Of a stretch of DNA of 64,000 nt, positions 58,346 to 64,000 are shown in pieces; the stretch's first letter is position 1; each line of letters opens with the position of its first letter. Location of the stretch: contig JACGWO010000001.1 in NCBI GenBank assembly GCA_034509735.1, positions 16,756,854 to 16,820,853 of the forward strand, in the 5' to 3' direction. The notes under the pieces were generated by a model. That model made no database searches. It worked only from the letters and a program-made list of their open reading frames with translations, and was not told where the DNA came from. Made by a program: the position numbers and the translations under genes. This DNA comes from Sesamum alatum. Lineage: Eukaryota; Streptophyta; Magnoliopsida; Lamiales; Pedaliaceae.

Positions 58346-59908
58346 ATTTAGCACTTTTTTTATTTTTTTGTAATTAATTTGGATAATATTCGTATTTAAT
58401 ATAATTATTATTTTCTAAAGTATGCATTATTTCATATTTAAATATTAATTATAAAATCAAAATAAAAATATTATTAATAATTTAATTTATATTTTAATGA
58501 TAATAATTATTACTGTAAAAAAATTAATAATTCATTAGTTAGGAATGGTACTTTAGATGGCCATGGAGCGCCCAAAATCGTTCCAATGTTGGACTGTTTT
58601 AAAGCAGCCACCATTCCTATTACCGAGCAACAAACCATTCCAAATTTAGATGACAACTGTTCCTAAAAGCGGGTAAACACAAATTCCTAATTTAGGACAG
58701 ATTGTTCCTAGATGTATTCCAAAATTAATGCTTTCGTGGTTAGGCTTTCGTTCTAAAAACAATACCAAAAATCGGTTCAATGTTGTATTCCAAACTGGGA
58801 GTGCAAAAACCATTCCCAATGCCCGCGACAAAATGTATTCCTGTTACCGTTCCGAGTTTGTATACGTACCGTTCCAATACGTATTCCAGAAACAGGGCTA
58901 AAATGTATCTACAACTTATGCTGACAATTCCAAAATGTGTTCTAACTACCGTTCCTAATTGCGCGATTTATTTTTGATATGACCGTTCCAAAAATTTATA
59001 AGGTGTTCAAAATGCAAAAATTATGAATTCATACATACAAAGGAAATTAGGAACGGTATAACCATTGTATGCCAAACACCGTTCCCATATTGGAATGGTC
59101 GTTGTATTACCGTTCTTAATTATTAGAATTGCCTCTTATTGTCACGGTTAGCCTCCCGTTCCTGAACCGTTCCTAATAATAGTCCAAACGGATCCAGTGA
59201 ACTATTTACCGTTCCAAAAGTTAACAAAACCGTTCCTATTACCGTTTCAATTCCCGCATTTTTTTGTAATGTCTATTTTCTATGACTTAAATACTCTTAA
59301 GGATACTTTGTTATTTTTAAAGTTAATATGGGTGTATACTCGTAACTTTTAGTAAATTATTTTATAATATTTTTTTAATCAAATATTGTATATGTGTAAG
59401 TTGTGACATTAATTTCCACTCTTAACAATTATCAAAGCTTGCAAATTTTGTTGAAATTATATTATTTTATAGCAAGTAATAAAATAGAGTTTATATTACT
59501 CAAATGTTAAAAATATTGAGGCAAATTCCATTATTTAGCCAATTTTTACTATGTCGAATTAAAATTTAAACAAGTCAATTTTAGTGTATTTAAATTCTTA
59601 AAGTTCTATACGTTACAATTCCTAAAAAAATAAAGACATACGTATATTTTTAAATTATTTGAAGAAATTTTTTTTCCTTCTTATCATTTCAAATAAAGAA
59701 AATAAAAAAAATACTTCTATTATTAATTTTATTGAATTATTTTCAGTTTTATAATTGAGGGTAAAATGGTCATTTAAGCACCTATTATTAAATTTGACTA
59801 ACACCTCTGTTAGCTAGAGGGACAATTTATAATTTCCATAATAAGAGGGGAGAATTTGTATATTCTCATAGTAGCAGGGAAGGTGAGTGTAATTAACCCT
59901 ATATTTTA

Positions 59909-60236
59909 TAGTCACGGCTAATTAAATAAATAATTTTTTTAATTATTTTCTTCGGCAATACTATTCATAAATGGGCCTCTGGGCTTTGCAACCTCTCGCG
60001 ACCCGTTAAATAATAGGGCCGAATATCTGATACCGGGGTAACCCGGTCCGATAAGATATCCGGACTTCTTGAGAAATTGAATGAATTTACATCCCCATTG
60101 CAGGCGGGAAAATTTCCACCCCTCACCCCCACTGCAGGCAACACTCTCTCTGTAATCAGCAGTGCGTCCATATCGCAAACAGTTGGTGGGCATAAGGGTT
60201 TGTTTCAATCCTCATCAGAAGAAGGCCGGCGCAGAG
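59909..60236 (+). promoter_or_regulatory. NUF2 promoter and 5' UTR
   Basis: This is the whole space between the MULE duplication and the NUF2 start codon. It holds an E2F-type site (60103-60112), an AACGG core (60003-60007, reversed, as in mitosis-specific MSA elements, but the flanks do not fully match), and pyrimidine-rich CTC/CCC stretches at 60113-60150. No TATA box is evident near the start, which is common for cell-cycle genes. Confidence 0.55.
60103..60112 (-). promoter_or_regulatory. E2F binding site
   Basis: GGCGGGAAAA (reversed TTTTCCCGCC) is an exact match to the plant E2F consensus TTTSSCGC extended form. It lies about 125 bases before the NUF2 start codon. Plant kinetochore and S/G2 genes commonly carry such sites; binding here is inferred from the sequence alone. 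Confidence 0.65.
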
Positions 60237-63200
60237 ATGTCGAAGTTCGAGTACCCGAGGCTCCCCCGGCACGAGATCATTGCGGTGCTGGCGGAGTCCC
60301 AAATCGCCCCCGTGTCGGAGGCGGATCTCCTCCACCCAGACCCAGACTTTATCTGCAACCTCTATACCCATATTTTCCTCCACATGGGCACACTCCAGTG
60401 AGAAAAACACTAACCCTAATCTTAATGGATTCTAGATTTTTTTGTTCTTCCTTCCCGATGCTTGTGTACGTAGTTGTTATTGAATTCCATTTATAATGTA
60501 CATAATTCTCCAGGGAGGACCAAGGGCAGATGGAGTTCGGGGCGCTGGAGCTCCTTGAAAACCCGGATTATCACGTGCACTCAGTTCAGGTCATGAATTT
60601 GTACAACAAAATTCGACAGCTTGTGGCTGCGGTGAATTGCCCTAAGGCTTTCACTCCGAAAGACTTGATAAAGCCGGAGCCTGAACGCACGGAGTTCTTT
60701 CTCAGCGCCCTTCTCAATTTTCACCTCCACAGGTTTCTTTTTTTTTGAAAAAGATACTTGGTGGTTGCTTCTAGATTGTCTGGTGGGCAATAGAATTGAA
60801 TGGTATACGGTGAATGATTGTAATTTTTTTCAGGCACACGAAATTAAATCTATTGAAGCCTATTGGGGATGATTTGGATCTTTTTGAGGAGCGACAACTA
60901 GCTGCTGAAGCTAGAATGACCCAGGTACTATTTTGAGTCTAATGTTTTTGCTGATACTTATATGAGATGTCGATTGCTGTATATACTTGTTTCTTAATTT
61001 TTCAATATCTCAGTTGAATGCGGAGATAGCAGAGTGTGAAGAGTTGAGAGAGAGCGAGGTGCCGCTTGTCCAAGAAGTAAATTCTAAAGTGAAGGAACTG
61101 CATCAGACTGTTTCAGGTCTTAACAAGCATCAAATGACCTTGAAGACTTCAATTAAACAATTGAAGGAGAAAGCCAAAGAAATGGATGATAAGGTCTGGC
61201 TTGTGGCTTAACGTCTGTCGTCATTCAATGTTCTTGGATTCTTTAAGTGGATTCTTCTGTTTATTTGTATGGTTATATTTGCCTACTACCATTTCCCTTG
61301 CAAGGTTCACATTTTAAGGAAAGTTATATTAGTTTATTCTGAAGATGTCTTCTAAGTTTTAGCTTTGTCAACATCAGTTGCCAAACTGGATTTGCATATA
61401 TTCGCGTTTCTAGCCATATCTCTTCCTGATTACTATGCTTATCTTATCAGATATCTGAAGCAGAATTCGCATTAGTCCAAAGTGTCCAAGAAAATGCCAA
61501 TTTACGGTCCAAAATCGTCCAGTCACCGGACAAGCTTCAGGTAATATCTATTTTGATTGTTGTCCAATTATCTGTGGAAGACCTCTTGAGATAGAAGCAA
61601 CTCCTGCAATGTGTAAAATATATATTCTTATATATTTATGTGGATGTTGAATACAATCTTTTTCACAAGAATAATGTTGCTCTATGACTGTTAAGATTGC
61701 GGTGCTCCTGTTGAAACTTGAAAGCTGATATGCATCAATTTGCCTACTTGCTGTTGTATCCTAAATGCATGTGTTTTCTGTGCCGTGCCATGCCATGGTT
61801 TGGTGGACCAATCGCGTCAAAGCTAAAAGAGGATAAAGGCTTAGGCTACATAAAGTTGTACTTTATAGGGTGTATCATTGTATGTCCAAGCTGATGGTGC
61901 TGCTACTTTTTGTGCTGTACTTTATCCTCATGCCAGGGTTGTTTCTTTGTTACTTTTATCAAATAGTTGATAAACATACCAGATCCACCACCTAAGGTAG
62001 TAACTGAGGTGTAGTAGAGTTACCTCATTGTTTTCATGGAATCTTCAAAGATTTGCTTCTCTGGTCTGTTTCCTGTTGAGGCATTAATAATAAACCAAGG
62101 CGTCAATTCATTTTGGAGGGGTGTCCATGTTTTGCATCTTTACTAGGTTCTACCATTGGTATATGACTTTAATATGCTGAAACATGTTTCTGTTGTATAT
62201 TTGTTGTGTCATTTCAAGGATCAACTTATTTCATAGAACTTTTTTTCAGCTGGTCTGTTTCCTCTAGATATCATGTGTAATTCGTGTAGCCAAACCCGGT
62301 ACTCAAGTATGTCTTATCCTGTAATTAAGCCTGATGTTTAGACATCTTCCTTGTGTCTAATGTTGTGTAGTATCTCTTGCTCAATATATTCAAGCTGACT
62401 AAGACCCTTCTTTAATAGGTTGGATTGAAGTTAGGGGAAGCATTGCGCTGAAACCCTTATAGAGTAACTGTCTATTGTATCTGTTTTCTTGATTTTCTCC
62501 ATTTTTCTTAATTATTATCTCCAACTTTTACAGAGGGTTCTGGAGGAGAAGAAGTTGGTCCAAATTGAGACAAAAAACGCTGAAAGATCTGCAGTACAAG
62601 CTTTTCAGGATAAAACTGCCACACTCGAGGCCTATGCTAAGGTGTTCTGTGTCTAAAACTAGTCATATTAAAATTTGACCTTCATAATCATCCATAAGTT
62701 TGTTGACTGAAATCGTAGAAATCTGCGGCCATGGTCGTTTCTGTTACTATTGAAATTTACTCCAGGAGTTGCATTTTATGAACTTATTGTAAAGGCATTT
62801 ATGTACTTATTTTAACTCTTTCATTATATTCGATGAGCTTACTGAGATTTCTTTTTGGTCCTCAGGCTTGCAAGAAAATGTCTAAACACTTTGCTCAGAT
62901 GCAAGCAGTACAAGAGCAGGTTTGTCAATATTGAATGCTCACGAGTTATGTTCACGACCTTGTTCTCCTTTACCATTTTATGGTGATATAAACCTTTTGT
63001 GTAATGGGTCAAACTGCAAATGTGTATCTTTTGTATCTCTTTTTGAGGATTTGTTTTGTATTTTTAATGATGTCGAGTTCTGGTCCTTTCTTCCCTTTAT
63101 TTGCTTTTGTTTGCCAAATTTGCATTGAAGTGAAAAAATAACTTCAATAAGGGTGACCTCTACGATAGTCCTTTTCATAGTATACATATATCTATAGCAC

Positions 63201-64000
63201 AGTGACCTTGTGATGATGCACATCCATGTGGCTAATGCAAGCACTTGTTTTCATGTCTGATTCTTTGATTTGCTGTGCATTACTGCCAACAGGTAAATTC
63301 TGCGAAGTCAGTTGAGAAAGATGTTAAAGTCCTGAAAAGCAAGCTTAGTGATGAAGGAGTTTTGCTTAAGTCACTCGAAGCAAAACTTGTGGAGCTACAA
63401 ACAAAAGGTAGCATAGATTAATCTCCTTTGATTACTATTCGTTCTACTTTGCTCTTGCCCTTAAGTTCAATATAATCTGCAGCGGACCAGTTAAAAGAAT
63501 TTAGAAGACAGCTGGAGAAAGAGACAGCTCTCAGGCATGAGGAGGTGACCAAAGAGTTAAATAACGTTAAATTAGAAGTCGAATCAAAGAGGCATGCGTT
63601 AGAAGTGAGGCATAGACAGGTGGAATCTGTGGTTGCAGAGGTATGTTCATATCTCAATCTTTTATGGGTCTTTTGTTGAACTTATCGTCTAGCTTTTACA
63701 TTTATTTCCATGCAACATTTTACAGGCGGACGCTATAATTTTAAAGAAAAAAATTGTTAAGGAGGAGGGAGAAGCTACAATGCAAGAATTATGCCGTAAA
63801 TGTGAAGAAATTGTGGCAGAGGTACACTTTTTTCATGTTTATAGTTCCTTCCGTTGTCTTTATCTGTTTCTTCTATTACAATTGGATTTTCTGTTCTTCG
63901 TACAACCCTGTTTTTTCTTAGTTCCATCACCATAATTCTTGATCAATTTACTTGTACAACTCCCAACAAAATTAGTTAATCCACAAGGCTATCTTTTCTG
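60237..64000 (+). CDS. NUF2: Kinetochore protein NUF2 (3' end outside window)
   Basis: Ten exons: 60237-60397, 60514-60732, 60834-60924, 61014-61193, 61451-61540, 62534-62641, 62866-62919, 63293-63407, 63483-63640 and 63726-63821. All have GT-AG borders and consistent phases, giving 424 codons. Plant NUF2 is about 440 residues, so only the last exon or part is missing. Residues 1-130 are the calponin-homology-like head (MSKFEYPRLPRHEIIAVLAE; FTPKDLIKPEPERTEFFLSA); the rest is a long coiled coil (QLNAEIAECEELRESEVPLV and on). NUF2 pairs with NDC80 in the NDC80 complex, which ties spindle microtubules to the kinetochore. No stop or frameshift is seen. The longest intron is 61541-62533. The start codon was chosen because it gives the family's N terminus and no upstream in-frame ATG fits. 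Confidence 0.95.

Larger units (their letters stand above)
55674..59271 (+). mobile_element. CACTA (En/Spm-type) transposon, deletion derivative
   Basis: The termini are CACTACAAAAAATGTGGGAA and, reversed, CATTACAAAAAAATGCGGGA, with the 3-base duplication TCT at 55671-55673 and 59272-59274. Both subterminal regions (55680-56300 and 58540-59265) carry many ACCGTTCC or GGAACGGT words in both orientations, the expected binding sites of the element's own DNA-binding protein. The interior holds remnants of both CACTA genes. One terminus has CATTA instead of CACTA, so mobility is doubtful. Confidence 0.93.
55467..59899. mobile_element. Mutator-type element interrupted by CACTA
   Basis: The left terminus GGGTTAATTACACTGATTTC and the right terminus, reversed, GGGTTAATTACACTCACC continue as inverted repeats (AATATACAAATTCCCC against AATATACAAATTCTCC). 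A perfect 9-base duplication, TATATTTTA, flanks it (55458-55466 and 59900-59908). Without the CACTA insert it is ~0.83 kb and non-coding. Its right end lies about 330 bases before the NUF2 start codon. The termini are of the same general type as the MITEs at 6862, 30278 and 31869. Confidence 0.88.

Noticed and set aside
60077..60496. 139-codon frame across the NUF2 start
   Set aside because: It is out of frame with the NUF2 protein and runs through its promoter and first intron; the 60237 start is supported by homology and splice phases.

Overview
This is a repeat-dense stretch of a plant nuclear genome, almost certainly a eudicot. The evidence is two spliced plant genes with GT-AG introns, an endogenous caulimovirid, and the usual plant mobile elements (Helitrons, Mutator-like MITEs, CACTA, hAT, Ty1-copia and Ty3-gypsy). 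The look of the copia families made me think of Lamiales, but that is a weak impression. All calls come from reading the sequence; no database was searched.

Layout. (1) 1-5909, minus strand: a decayed endogenous pararetrovirus in the order movement protein, coat protein, aspartic protease, reverse transcriptase, RNase H, plus a further downstream reading frame, cut off by the left window edge. (2) 5910-26118: a Helitron territory, all on the minus strand. Three 3' termini (hairpin plus CTAG) lie at 5910, 15146 and 20845, and thirteen tandem copies of an ~840-bp unit each begin with a Helitron 5' terminus (TCTATATA...). Two complete Helitrons (15146-20024 and 20845-22487) sit inside this array, both exactly at unit junctions. 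A tRNA-derived SINE is inserted in the last unit. (3) 26119-30859: AT-rich intergenic DNA with small MITEs. (4) 30960-33572, plus strand: an intact three-exon gene for an 11S-globulin-like (glutelin type-D-like) bicupin without signal peptide, with a MITE just upstream, another MITE in intron 1 and a G-run tract in the 3' flank or UTR. (5) 34171-55048: nested retroelements. A plus-strand Ty1-copia element (LTRs at 34171 and 54453) holds a MULE in its 5' LTR, a minus-strand Ty1-copia element between gag and RT, and a hAT element in its RNase H. The minus-strand copia gag is split by a Ty3-gypsy chromovirus with an exact 5-bp target duplication. (6) 55467-59899: a Mutator-type element with an exact 9-bp target duplication, interrupted by a 3.6-kb CACTA element with a 3-bp duplication whose two coding regions have been fused by internal deletion. 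(7) 60237-64000, plus strand: the kinetochore gene NUF2, ten exons (424 codons) before the window ends, with an E2F-type site in its short promoter.

Only two host genes look functional: the bicupin gene and NUF2. They have no evident functional link. The most unusual structure is the reiteration of Helitron 5' ends, seen at two scales (840-bp units and a 566-bp duplication inside the third Helitron), together with two independent Helitron insertions at the same junction of different array units.
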